This document shows, piece by piece, positions 17,927-26,012 of a stretch of DNA of 64,000 bases (position 1 is its first letter; each line of letters begins with the position of its first letter). The stretch spans positions 607,501-671,500 of the forward strand of contig NZ_CP150290.1 in NCBI RefSeq assembly GCF_038051995.1, read 5' to 3'. The stretch is from Paenibacillus sp. FSL H8-0537. Lineage in GTDB: Bacteria; Bacillota; Bacilli; Paenibacillales; Paenibacillaceae. The translations under genes were made by a program, and so were the position numbers. The notes under the pieces were generated by a model. It made no database searches. It was not told the origin of the DNA and saw only the letters and a list, made by a program, of their open reading frames with translations.

Positions 17927-18474
17927 GTGAAATGCTTGATGCCCTTGAACAGATTATAGCTCGATCTTATAGAATATTCCCGGACAATAATAATTTATTG
18001 ACTATCCGAGAGGATAAGAATAATAGCGGTAATTCCTCCCTTGGTTCTTACGTGAGCTTTAAAAAAACAGGTAGAATATTCAGCTTCACATTAGATATTG
18101 ATAATTCCAACCCATTTCCCTACTTCTCAGAAAGAACAGGCTTGAAAGGCAAAAATGACGCCATAATTTTTGCGGAGAAGGATGGTAAAATATTTATATT
18201 GCTTTTAGAATTGAAGTCTAAAAACCTATCCACTTCTATGAAACAGCTACGCAGTGGTGAAAATTTTGTTCAATTCATTGTCAAGACAATCGAGCTTCAT
18301 TTTAAAGGAGCTATAAATGAGCAGTTGGAGTTTAGGTACCTCTTATTTACTACTCGAAAAATCCCGAAAAAACGGACGGCAAGGCTAATTATTAATTATC
18401 ACGATAACAAAGGTAAGAAGGTTGCAGAAGAAGATAGCAATCGGGCCTATGCATTAGTAGATTTTTTGAAATAA
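17923..18474 (+). CDS. Putative PD-(D/E)XK nuclease partner
   Basis: 183 residues, unknown family. The central segment has Asp79 (KGKNDAIIF), then a beta strand ending in Glu96-Leu-Lys98 (LLLELKSK) and Gln108 (QLRSG), the order and spacing of a PD-(D/E)XK nuclease core. The start is TTG at 17923, overlapping the ATPase stop by four bases, with AAGGGAGGGG eight bases upstream. AT-rich like its partner. The nuclease assignment is an inference from the motif; the protein could instead be a binding or adaptor subunit. Confidence 0.65.
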   Translation: MSEMLDALEQIIARSYRIFPDNNNLLTIREDKNNSGNSSLGSYVSFKKTGRIFSFTLDIDNSNPFPYFSERTGLKGKNDAIIFAEKDGKIFILLLELKSKNLSTSMKQLRSGENFVQFIVKTIELHFKGAINEQLEFRYLLFTTRKIPKKRTARLIINYHDNKGKKVAEEDSNRAYALVDFLK

Positions 18475-18537
18475 CTGGTCATGCTTAGAATGGAATCATT
18501 AGTTAAAAGATATACAAGTAAATATTTAATTAAAAAC

Positions 18538-18578
18538 AAGCACGAACCCCCTGAAGAGGGGGTTCGTGCTTGTTTTTT
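18538..18578. terminator. Convergent terminator
   Basis: A 15-bp perfect stem (AAGCACGAACCCCCT and complement) with a GAAG loop and a T run, between the ATPase/nuclease cassette and the leftward sodC. Confidence 0.9.
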
Positions 18579-18586
18579 AGCGCAGC

Positions 18587-19132
18587 TTATTTAATCACGC
18601 CGCAGGCGATGCGAGCACCCGAGTTGCCGGATGGATCGGTGACGTAATCATCTGCTTTCTCGTGAATAACTAGAGCGGCGCCGCCTGATTTAATCAGGGA
18701 GTTAGGTGCATCCTTGGCGAGCGTCACATTTTTTGAAATGATCTCAGCTTCGATTTTTCCGGTAGCGTCAACTTGAATATTGGGCAAATCGCCAGAGTGG
18801 AAGCCTTTGGGATTGCTGAACCCGTGCTGCTTGCTTAGCGGATTGAAGTGAGCCCCCGCCGACGTAAACTCGGGAGCCTCGCATTTTCCGGTTTCGTGAA
18901 AATGGATGCCGTGCATGCCGGGTGCGAGCTGCTCCGCCGCAAGGCGAATATGTACACCGTCAGCTTGCTCCTGCAGGCTTGCTTTGCCAATGACCGCACC
19001 TTTGCTATTAATAAGGTCCAGCTTGATCTCCGCAGTGGGGACCGATTTTACAGCGGCATGTGCCATAGGGAGGGAAGCGCCCCCTAGTGCTAGGCAGAGC
19101 GTTGTGACGTATATGGTTTTTTGAATAAACAT
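18587..19132 (-). CDS. sodC: Secreted Cu/Zn superoxide dismutase
   Basis: 181 residues with a cleavable signal peptide (to about AHA at 25-27). Family motifs: HGIHFHETGKC, GAHFNP, QHGFSNPKGFHSGDLPN, VIHEKADDY and the C-terminal GNSGARIACG. All copper and zinc histidines and the zinc Asp are in place, and two Cys for the structural disulfide are visible. It converts superoxide to peroxide and oxygen outside the cytoplasmic membrane. GGAGG upstream of the ATG. Single gene. Confidence 0.93.
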   Translation of the reverse strand: MFIQKTIYVTTLCLALGGASLPMAHAAVKSVPTAEIKLDLINSKGAVIGKASLQEQADGVHIRLAAEQLAPGMHGIHFHETGKCEAPEFTSAGAHFNPLSKQHGFSNPKGFHSGDLPNIQVDATGKIEAEIISKNVTLAKDAPNSLIKSGGAALVIHEKADDYVTDPSGNSGARIACGVIK

Positions 19133-19241
19133 AAGTTTTCCTCCATTTCCAGTGATGCCATTTAATATGCCCCGTCAATCGCTTGCCTATGCGGAAATCA
19201 AGGAATCTCAGATATGCGCTTGTCATAGCATACATGTCCAT

Positions 19242-19268
19242 ACCTCTCTACTCTATTTGCATATGATA
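19242..19268 (+). promoter_or_regulatory. Candidate sigma-K promoter
   Basis: AC at 19242-19243, 16-bp spacer, CATATGATA (19260-19268), which fits the late mother-cell consensus (AC, then CATAnnnTA). It lies 33 bp before the ATG of the Cys-rich gene. Confidence 0.45.
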
Positions 19269-19300
19269 TATCAGAAACCATGAGAGAGGTGGCATAAATA

Positions 19301-19717
19301 ATGTCAGTTAAATCGAAATTCCAGGTGAAAAACATTAAATCAGCGTCGCGCCAATCGAAACGGGCTCGTACTTCTTCTTGCTCCTGTCAACGCCAAGAGT
19401 CAGCAAATGAAAACAGAAGCAATGGTTGTCATCGCAGAGATCCGGCAGTTGAAGGGGTACAGGATGCTGGCAAAGTGTTAAGCAAAATTTTCAAACGACT
19501 GGAAAATGAAGAGGTTGCCGAAAAACTGGTCAAAGCGATCCGCTGCCATGATGCCCGGGCGGTTCAAAACATTATCGGCTGCGATTGTAAAGTCGTTCAC
19601 TTCTTCTGCACGCAGCGTTCTGATTGCGTTAGAATCTGCTGCTCGTTCGGCAGAGACAACGAGGTTACAATATCGTTTGATATTTGTATCAAAAGAGAAA
19701 ACAATAACCGCTACTAG
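19301..19717 (+). CDS. Cys-rich basic protein, probable spore-layer protein
   Basis: 138 residues, unknown family. The N-terminal half is basic and Ser/Gln-rich; the C-terminal half carries most of the many Cys residues (GCDCKV, CTQRSDCVRICC, DICI). There is no signal peptide. Such Cys-rich, unexported proteins are typical of cross-linked spore coats, and the candidate sigma-K promoter upstream supports late sporulation expression; both points are inference. GAGAGGTGG precedes the ATG and a strong terminator follows. Confidence 0.65.
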   Translation: MSVKSKFQVKNIKSASRQSKRARTSSCSCQRQESANENRSNGCHRRDPAVEGVQDAGKVLSKIFKRLENEEVAEKLVKAIRCHDARAVQNIIGCDCKVVHFFCTQRSDCVRICCSFGRDNEVTISFDICIKRENNNRY

Positions 19718-19742
19718 TCCGCGTGTAGATGCCAGAATAAGC

Positions 19743-19785
19743 AAGAACCGCCAGGCCCTCCGAGGGCTTGGCGGTTCTTGTTATG
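19743..19785 (+). terminator. Rho-independent terminator
   Basis: Stem AAGAACCGCC..GGCCCT / AGGGC..GGCGGTTCTT, after the Cys-rich gene. Confidence 0.85.
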
Positions 19786-19887
19786 CTCTATTCTGTCACC
19801 GTGCTGCGCGAATCGGCATACGATAGGACAGCAAGGTTAGGCAGACAAAACAAGCAAGGACAACGATCATAATGGAGGGGACGAACG

Positions 19888-20712
19888 ATGCCGCTAATTC
19901 CGAATTTCCCCGCACCTTTGCTTCAGGAGCATGCTGTATGGCACCATACACATCATGTAACGCCCGGCACCATTCCGCCTCGCGGATTCGGTGATCAGTT
20001 TTTGCGTTTTCACCGTGACTATATTAACCGCGTGTACAGCTGGTATAACAGCCAAGGCTATGACAGCAGGCTGATTGCGCCGTGGCCGGAAATTCCGGAG
20101 GCTATACGCCGCGCTCCTTGCTATAATCCGGCTGCGGAAAATCGCATTCGAAATAATCCGCGCTCCTTTAATACGCTGGATGAGCTGGGCAGCTACATCG
20201 AATCCAGCGGCATTCATGGCTGTATGCATATGATTTCGGCCCAGCTGATGAACGAACCGGAAATCAATGATTTCGACTTGGCACCGCGCCATACGACGTT
20301 TTATCAAATTCACGGGCTAATCGACCAGTGGTATCGCAACTGGGAAAATGCCTGGGGCCAGCGCGCTGACGCGAAAGGCCAAAGGCAAATTCAAAGCCGC
20401 CCTGTGCCGCAGCGGCGCTCCACTGGCGGGGCCGTTTCAGCTGCTACGTGCAATCGCGCAAGGCGCGCATTACGCTTGCGTAATATTCCGCTTTGCGCGG
20501 TACGAACTGCTCCACCCGCACGCTCCTTACGGAAGGCATCTGCCCGCCGTCCGGGCTTACAGCCACCCCTGATACCATCAGCTCCGTCCGCTCGTGCTCG
20601 AACAGCTGGAGCAGCTCTTCCAGGTCGGCCTCGTACACGCCGGCCACCTCTTCGACTTGCAGCTGTAATTCCATCAGCGGCAAGGAACAGACGAAGCCGA
20701 ACACATCGCTGA
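19888..20712 (+). CDS. Tyrosinase-like protein with aberrant read-through end
   Basis: 274 codons, of which about 1-160 look real. The copper-site pattern of the tyrosinase/hemocyanin fold is visible: HHTHH near residue 19, FLRFHRDYINRVYSWY (about 38-53), IHGCMHM, and HTTFYQIHGLIDQWYRNW (about 135-152). From about residue 165 the composition turns into Arg/Pro/Ala-rich sequence that is simply antisense to the Nudix gene (overlap 20444-20712). A natural stop has probably been lost by a small indel near 20350-20440. Possible role: phenol oxidation or pigment formation, perhaps in the spore, given the neighbour; not shown. Confidence 0.6.
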   Translation: MPLIPNFPAPLLQEHAVWHHTHHVTPGTIPPRGFGDQFLRFHRDYINRVYSWYNSQGYDSRLIAPWPEIPEAIRRAPCYNPAAENRIRNNPRSFNTLDELGSYIESSGIHGCMHMISAQLMNEPEINDFDLAPRHTTFYQIHGLIDQWYRNWENAWGQRADAKGQRQIQSRPVPQRRSTGGAVSAATCNRARRALRLRNIPLCAVRTAPPARSLRKASARRPGLQPPLIPSAPSARARTAGAALPGRPRTRRPPLRLAAVIPSAARNRRSRTHR

Positions 20713-21076
20713 CCTCGCGGTCGATGAAACGGGTGCCGCCAGCCGTTCCTACGGTATCCTCACGCAGCTGCCCAAGCGGGATCAGGTCGCCAAAGCTGGC
20801 GGTTACGCCAATCTCCTCCTGCAGCTCGCGTGCGGCGTCACGCATCGTTTCGCCTGCCGAGAGATGGCCGGCGACGGTAATGTCGTAGCAGTCCGGACAA
20901 GTATCCTTGCTGGACTGGCGCAATTGAAACCGAACGTAGCGGCGGTCTTCCTCCTTGCGTGTGAGCCAGCAGTGGAAGGAGCGGTGCCAGTAGCCCTTGG
21001 CATGCGTCTCCGAGCGTGTAGCTGTCCCGATTGGATTCATCTGCTCGTCATAAATATCAAAGTATTCCTCTGTCAT
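20444..21076 (-). CDS. Nudix hydrolase
   Basis: 210 residues. A complete Nudix box lies at residues 70-91 (G..., E at +6, REL..EE.G). The N-terminal EEYFDIYDEQMNPIGTATR resembles IPP-isomerase-like Nudix proteins (YfcD group), which hydrolyse nucleoside or other X-diphosphates. Start ATG 21076 with AAAGGAG upstream. Its 3' end faces and overlaps the read-through part of the tyrosinase-like ORF. Confidence 0.9.
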   Translation of the reverse strand: MTEEYFDIYDEQMNPIGTATRSETHAKGYWHRSFHCWLTRKEEDRRYVRFQLRQSSKDTCPDCYDITVAGHLSAGETMRDAARELQEEIGVTASFGDLIPLGQLREDTVGTAGGTRFIDREVSDVFGFVCSLPLMELQLQVEEVAGVYEADLEELLQLFEHERTELMVSGVAVSPDGGQMPSVRSVRVEQFVPRKAEYYASVMRALRDCT

Positions 21077-21166
21077 TGCACGAACTCCTTTGTATAAAAA
21101 AATAGGGCAGTTTGCGCGTTTAGAGACTGCGACGAAATAAAGTACCGCTAAATTCCTCGCAGCTCC

Positions 21167-21673
21167 TTAGTGAGAGCGTCCCGAATCCACAGCTTCAAGC
21201 TGGGACGTGCAGTGCTTGCAGCGAGTCGCTTTCAGCGGAATGCTGGACAAGCAGTAAGGGCAGTCCTTTTCCGTAGGAGCAGCTTCGGCGGGAGCCTCCT
21301 CTGCTTTGCTGCGGCGCAGCATATTAATGCCTTTAACGAGGAAGAAAATACAGGCAGCTACGATGAAGAAGTCCAGCATCACATTAATAAACTGGCCGTA
21401 GGCGATAACGGCAATGCCGTTTTTCGATGCATCGTCGAGCGAGCGGACAACGGTACCGACAGCTTTCAATTCCTCAGTATGCTTGGGATCGAGGTTAATG
21501 AATAAGTCCTTAAAATTGACTCCGCCCAAAACTCGTCCAATCGGCGGCATTATAATGTCGTTCACAAGCGAGGTGACAATTTTGCCGAAGGCTCCGCCAA
21601 TAATGACACCGACTGCGAGGTCGATGACGTTGCCTTTAATCGCAAACTCCTTAAATTCCTGTACAATTTTCAT
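21167..21673 (-). CDS. mscL: Large-conductance mechanosensitive channel
   Basis: 168 residues. The N-terminal [29 protein letters not shown] is the MscL amphipathic helix plus pore helix; a second membrane helix lies at about 88-108. It opens under membrane tension on osmotic downshock. The C terminus carries a zinc-ribbon-like tail (CPYC...CKHC), an extension also seen in other MscL proteins. Start 21673 chosen for the GGAGAG nine bases upstream; an in-frame ATG 60 bases earlier lacks a ribosome site. Confidence 0.93.
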   Translation of the reverse strand: MKIVQEFKEFAIKGNVIDLAVGVIIGGAFGKIVTSLVNDIIMPPIGRVLGGVNFKDLFINLDPKHTEELKAVGTVVRSLDDASKNGIAVIAYGQFINVMLDFFIVAACIFFLVKGINMLRRSKAEEAPAEAAPTEKDCPYCLSSIPLKATRCKHCTSQLEAVDSGRSH

Positions 21674-21992
21674 CAAAATCTCTCCTTCATAAAATGAGCT
21701 TGCCCGAAAACATTGCATAAGCGAGCGCAACAAATGCAGCCATGCAAAAGCGCTGATTGCTCTTTATTGTATATAAAACAAGCCAGAAACACCATTCCTA
21801 AAGCAGCCGCATAAAAAGATAATCCTATAATTACATAAAATAACAATTTTCCTTTTCATTTTGGTTACAGGATTAAGCTTCGATACGATGTGCAATTCTG
21901 AAAATGGTAGTGGAATCCTAGTCTAGGAGCGACACTTGTTCGCCTTTTTGCATCATTTTCTGCTTTTTTTGTGAAAAAAGATATGTAAAAAG

Positions 21993-22021
21993 AGAGGATT
22001 TTATTGGATATTGTCGAATTT
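21993..22021 (+). promoter_or_regulatory. Perfect sigma-H promoter (with embedded 0A-box match)
   Basis: AGAGGATTT (21993-22001), 11-bp spacer, GTCGAATTT (22013-22021) fits the sigma-H consensus RnAGGAwWW-N11-RnnGAATww at every position. TGTCGAA (22012-22018), the Spo0A box, overlaps the -10 part. The remainder of 21674-22060 is AT-rich and holds the divergent mscL promoter region; no other signal was resolved. Confidence 0.75.
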
Positions 22022-22060
22022 CAGTATTGTGAGTAAATTAATGGATATTTGAGGAGTTTT

Positions 22061-23815
22061 ATGAATCACCAATTCGTTATAGGGAACCCCTTTTTTACAC
22101 TGTTTTCATTTATGATTGTTTGCTTTGCCTGTTTTACGCTGTTCAGCATGATTGGTTACCCGCCATCAGGCAGCAAAATAGTAGCATTCAGCCGCAAGTT
22201 CGGCAGTTCTTTCGTTTTTGGGCTAGGTGTTTGGGCGATGCATGTGCTGGCCATATTCGGATCGACTTATCCATTAGTTTTGGATTGGACTATGCTCTAC
22301 ACTTTGTTGTGCTGCATGGCTCTTACCTATGCTTCAATATCCGTATACGAAAGTGCCTGGCCCGGATTGATGAGGAAGGTGTTAAGCAGCCTGCTGCTCG
22401 CTGTTGGCTCAACGACGCTGCATTATTTAAATCTGCTGGGGAGTCCGGTGAAAAGCTATGAGCTGGATCATTATTTGTTCATGGTATCGATCATAGCTGC
22501 TTTTCTAGGAGCGCTGGTCGCCTTTAATTTGTATGAAAGCAGAGGAAAGGATGGCAAGCTGATCAGCAGCCTTATTCTCGGTCTGTCGATGATTATTATG
22601 CACACGATAGGCATGCAGGCAATGAAGGTGGAGTATGTGAATGTCTATACGACCGACAGCATGAACGATTCAATGATGCTCATGTCGTTTCTGCTGGGCA
22701 TTGCCACAATGCTCATATTCAGCTTCTGCCTATCCACCTGGATGTTCAGCCGCAAATACAGTATGGTCGATGCCAATTACAAGCTGCTGGTCGAAAACTC
22801 CCTCGATACGATTGCGATTATTAAAGAGGGAAAATGGCAATATTTCAATCCTTCCGGTTTGCGGATGTTTGAGGCAGACAGCGAGCATGAATTGATCGGT
22901 GAGTCGATCTATGATTTTCTTCACGAGAAGCATCATGAGGAAATTCGCCAATTGCTGGGCGATGAGGAGAACGAGGATTTGCTGCGCCAAAAGCCTGTCG
23001 AATTGGACTGGAGAACCGTGCATGGCAAGCTGCTGCATACGGAATTGGTACGAACAAGCACAAGCCATACGGGCAGCCTAGCCTATCAAGTCATTATCCG
23101 CGATATTTCGGAGCGCAAAAAAAATGAGGAGCTGCTGATCAATTCTGAGAAGCTGTACATCGCAGGCCAGCTGGCTGCGGGAATTGCCCATGAAATTCGC
23201 AATCCGCTCACTTCGCTGAAAGGGTTTCTCCAGCTCATTGCTTCTGGGCGCAGCAACAATCATTATTATGAAATTATGAAATCCGAGCTGATACGGATTG
23301 AATCCATCGTAAGCGAGCTGCTGATGCTGTCCAAGCCGCAGGTTTATCAGCTGTGCTACAGGGATGTGCGCCCGATTATGGCGGAATCAGTGACGCTGCT
23401 GGAGACGCAGGCCATTATGCACAATATTGAAATTCGGCTGAATATGGCTGCGGAGCCGCTATACGTCTTTGGCGTGGAAAATCAAATCAAGCAGGTGTTT
23501 ATCAATGTTATCAAAAATGCAATCGAGGCAATGGCCAGCGGAGGTCTCATTCTCATTACGCTAGAGCTTGCGCAAAAGGCGCGAATCGTCATCCGCATTC
23601 AGGATGAAGGTCCCGGCATTGCGAAGGAGCAGCTTTCCAAGATCGGCCAGCCCTTTTATACGACGAAGGATAGAGGGACGGGGCTTGGCCTCATGGTTAC
23701 CTACAAAATCGTCGACAACCATCTCGGCAGCATCAAGGCGGACAGTATTATGGGGAAAGGAACGACCTTTATTATTCAGCTTCCCTATCGCAAAGACCCG
23801 GAAGAAAATACATGA
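22061..23815 (+). CDS. MHYT/PAS sensor kinase, sporulation-kinase type
   Basis: 584 residues. Seven membrane helices in the first ~240 residues carry MHYT-like motifs (WAMHVLAIFG, LHYLNLLG, MHTIGMQAM), a proposed gas- or metal-sensing module. A PAS domain (about 245-355) is followed by HisKA with His377 (IAHEIRNPLTSLKGFLQL, the sporulation-kinase type H box) and HATPase (NVIKNAIEAM, DEGPGI, GTGLGL). No receiver, so it should donate to a Spo0F/Spo0A-type relay. ATG 22061 preferred over TTG 22049 because GAGGAG overlaps the latter. The perfect sigma-H promoter and the adjoining spo0M support a role in sporulation entry. Confidence 0.9.
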   Translation: MNHQFVIGNPFFTLFSFMIVCFACFTLFSMIGYPPSGSKIVAFSRKFGSSFVFGLGVWAMHVLAIFGSTYPLVLDWTMLYTLLCCMALTYASISVYESAWPGLMRKVLSSLLLAVGSTTLHYLNLLGSPVKSYELDHYLFMVSIIAAFLGALVAFNLYESRGKDGKLISSLILGLSMIIMHTIGMQAMKVEYVNVYTTDSMNDSMMLMSFLLGIATMLIFSFCLSTWMFSRKYSMVDANYKLLVENSLDTIAIIKEGKWQYFNPSGLRMFEADSEHELIGESIYDFLHEKHHEEIRQLLGDEENEDLLRQKPVELDWRTVHGKLLHTELVRTSTSHTGSLAYQVIIRDISERKKNEELLINSEKLYIAGQLAAGIAHEIRNPLTSLKGFLQLIASGRSNNHYYEIMKSELIRIESIVSELLMLSKPQVYQLCYRDVRPIMAESVTLLETQAIMHNIEIRLNMAAEPLYVFGVENQIKQVFINVIKNAIEAMASGGLILITLELAQKARIVIRIQDEGPGIAKEQLSKIGQPFYTTKDRGTGLGLMVTYKIVDNHLGSIKADSIMGKGTTFIIQLPYRKDPEENT

Positions 23816-23904
23816 ATATGAAACCGCACATTTTTTGCAACGCAAGGAGAAGGCTCGACGTACAACCGAATAGCTACAAAAAAATTATTCGGTGAGGTGT
23901 CCTT

Positions 23905-24675
23905 ATGTTTAATCGGTTATTAGCAAGCATTGGCATTGGCTCGGCAAAAATTGATACTTTGCTGGAAAAATCCCGTTATTCGCCAGGTGAAGAAGTACGC
24001 GGCGTCGTACAAATTCGCGGCGGAAGCGTGGAGCAGCGCATTGAGAAGATCGAGCTGTCTGTAATGACCGAATACATCCGTGAGAGCAATGACCAGAAGC
24101 ACAGACATAACTGTGTTATTGGAAAATATCCGGTCAGCCAGCCATTTGAGCTGAAGGCCGGAGAAAATCGCGAAGTGCCGTTTTCCTTCCAACTGCCTTT
24201 TCAAACTCCGCTCACATTAGGGAAAACGCCAATATGGGTGAGAACCGAGCTGGACATTCGCGGTGCCATCGATCCCGGCGATAACGATCGCATCGAGGTC
24301 GTGCCAAATGCAGCGATGGGCCTGGTGCTGGAAGCAGTCCAGCAGCTTGGCTTCCGTCTGCGTGAAGCAGATTGCGAATACGCTTCACGGCTGGGACGCT
24401 CGCTGCCTTTCGTGCAGGAGCTGGAATTTGTTCCAACCGGAGGGCAGTTCCGCGGCAAGCTTGATGAGCTGGAGGTTATTCTTTATCCGGAGGCTCAACA
24501 GATCGAGCTGCTGCTGCAAATTGACCGCAAAGCGCGCGGTCTTGGCGGCTTCTTCGCTGAAGCGATGAATACGGATGAAACGTTCGTCCGCGTCGCTTTT
24601 ACGCAGGAGCATCTGCAAGCCGGGACGCAAGCGATTGCGAGCCAGCTCGAAAACATAATCGCCCGGCATGCTTAG
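23905..24675 (+). CDS. spo0M: Sporulation-control protein Spo0M
   Basis: 256 residues, full length for the Spo0M family with an arrestin-like beta fold (FNRLLASIGIGSAKIDTLL, RYSPGEEVRGVV, VPFSFQLP). In Bacillus subtilis Spo0M affects the sporulation phosphorelay and cell division and its gene is sigma-H dependent; here an AAGGAGAA...CCGAAT pair upstream (about 23844-23871) is only a weak match with a 13-bp spacer. GTGAGGTG precedes the ATG. It lies 89 bp after the kinase gene in the same direction. Confidence 0.9.
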   Translation: MFNRLLASIGIGSAKIDTLLEKSRYSPGEEVRGVVQIRGGSVEQRIEKIELSVMTEYIRESNDQKHRHNCVIGKYPVSQPFELKAGENREVPFSFQLPFQTPLTLGKTPIWVRTELDIRGAIDPGDNDRIEVVPNAAMGLVLEAVQQLGFRLREADCEYASRLGRSLPFVQELEFVPTGGQFRGKLDELEVILYPEAQQIELLLQIDRKARGLGGFFAEAMNTDETFVRVAFTQEHLQAGTQAIASQLENIIARHA

Positions 24676-24730
24676 CCTAGAAGCGCCGAATCTGAGGTGC
24701 TGAGGCCAGAAGCGCCATAGCAAATAGCAG

Positions 24731-24776
24731 CAGCCTGCCCGCCGCGAGTTTATGACGCGGCGGTCGGGCTGTTTTT
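24731..24776 (+). terminator. Rho-independent terminator
   Basis: GC-rich stem (AGCCTGCCCGCCGCG with CGCGGCGGTCGGGCT) followed by TTTTT, after spo0M. Confidence 0.8.
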
Positions 24777-24881
24777 CAATATAACGATGGGTACGAGCGG
24801 TTTGATTTGTTGCTATTACTTCCGGTTGCGGGTTATGGCATAATAGATGGAGCATGATTGATTATACTGGAGGAGCTTACG

Positions 24882-26012
24882 ATGGCAGAACCGCTAAAAG
24901 CCTTATACGATGGCTTATTCATAGAAGATTTTGGAGCGCTGGTGCGCACGGCTTTGCCGACTTTTGATTTGGCAGGCTTTACGGCGGCAGTAAGGGCTGG
25001 AGAATGGGAGGAGCTGGCGCTCAAGGCGCGCTCAAGGCGGATTACCGAAGCACTTGGCGATTTCTTGCCGAGCGATTACGAGGCCGCGCTTGAGGTGCTG
25101 ATGCAGATCGACTCGCAGTGCCGTGGTTTGCCTTATATTTTCTTCCCGGATTTTGTGGAAGTGTACGGAATGGCACCGCAGCATTTTGACCGGTCGATGC
25201 AGGCGCTGGCGCGGTTCACCCGTTATTCGACGGGGGAGTTTGCCGTACGCCCCTTTCTGCTTGCTGAGCCTGAGCGCATGATGCGGCAAATGCTGATATG
25301 GGCTGATGATGAGGATGAGCATGTACGCCGGCTGGCGAGCGAAGGGACGCGGCCGCGTCTGCCTTGGGCGCAGGCGCTGCCGATGTTCAAGCGCGATCCA
25401 CAGCCAATTGTTCCGCTGCTGGACAAGCTGAAAGCCGATCCTTCGCTCTATGTCCGCAAAAGCGTGGCAAACAATCTCAATGATATCGCTAAAGACCATC
25501 CCGATGTGGTCGTGGCGCTCGCCCAGCAGTGGTCCGGCAATAATCCGCTGACAGACTGGATTATTAGGCGCGGCTGCCGCACGCTGGTGAAGCAGGCGAA
25601 TCCAGCGCTGATGGAGCTGTTCGGCTATGCCGCCGGAGAAGGCGAAGCAGGCGGGAGTGGCGCTTCATTGACGGTGCATGCCGAGCTTCGGGCAGTGCCT
25701 GGGGCCCTGCATATAGGCGACGAAGCGCGGTTTAGCTGCGTAATGAAGCTGCGGGATGGAGACGCGCTCAAGCTGCGAATCGAATACGGCATTGATTTTA
25801 TTAAAGCTTCGGGCAAGCCTTCGCAGAAGCGTTTCCTGCTGTCTGACCGCGAGTATGGGGGAGGAGCGGAAGTGACGCTGTCGCGTGTGCACCGCTTCGC
25901 CGACTTGACGACGCGCAAGCATTACCCGGGACTTCACCGCATTACGCTATGGGTGAATGGGGTGCAGGTTGCGGATACGGAGCTGCAGCTGGAGGAGGCG
26001 CGCAGCAAATGA
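24882..26012 (+). CDS. HEAT-like DNA alkylation repair protein
   Basis: 376 residues. HEAT-like helical repeats with ADDEDEHVRRLASEGTRPRL, DPSLYVRKSVANNLNDIAKDHP and WIIRRGCRTLVKQANP, hallmarks of the AlkC/AlkD superfamily of glycosylases that remove N3/N7-alkyl purines. The C-terminal ~110 residues form a beta-rich segment that binds nothing identifiable, as in the longer family members. Start 24882 chosen for GGAGGAG upstream. The next gene starts within its stop codon (ATGA), indicating an operon with the exporter. Confidence 0.85.
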   Translation: MAEPLKALYDGLFIEDFGALVRTALPTFDLAGFTAAVRAGEWEELALKARSRRITEALGDFLPSDYEAALEVLMQIDSQCRGLPYIFFPDFVEVYGMAPQHFDRSMQALARFTRYSTGEFAVRPFLLAEPERMMRQMLIWADDEDEHVRRLASEGTRPRLPWAQALPMFKRDPQPIVPLLDKLKADPSLYVRKSVANNLNDIAKDHPDVVVALAQQWSGNNPLTDWIIRRGCRTLVKQANPALMELFGYAAGEGEAGGSGASLTVHAELRAVPGALHIGDEARFSCVMKLRDGDALKLRIEYGIDFIKASGKPSQKRFLLSDREYGGGAEVTLSRVHRFADLTTRKHYPGLHRITLWVNGVQVADTELQLEEARSK

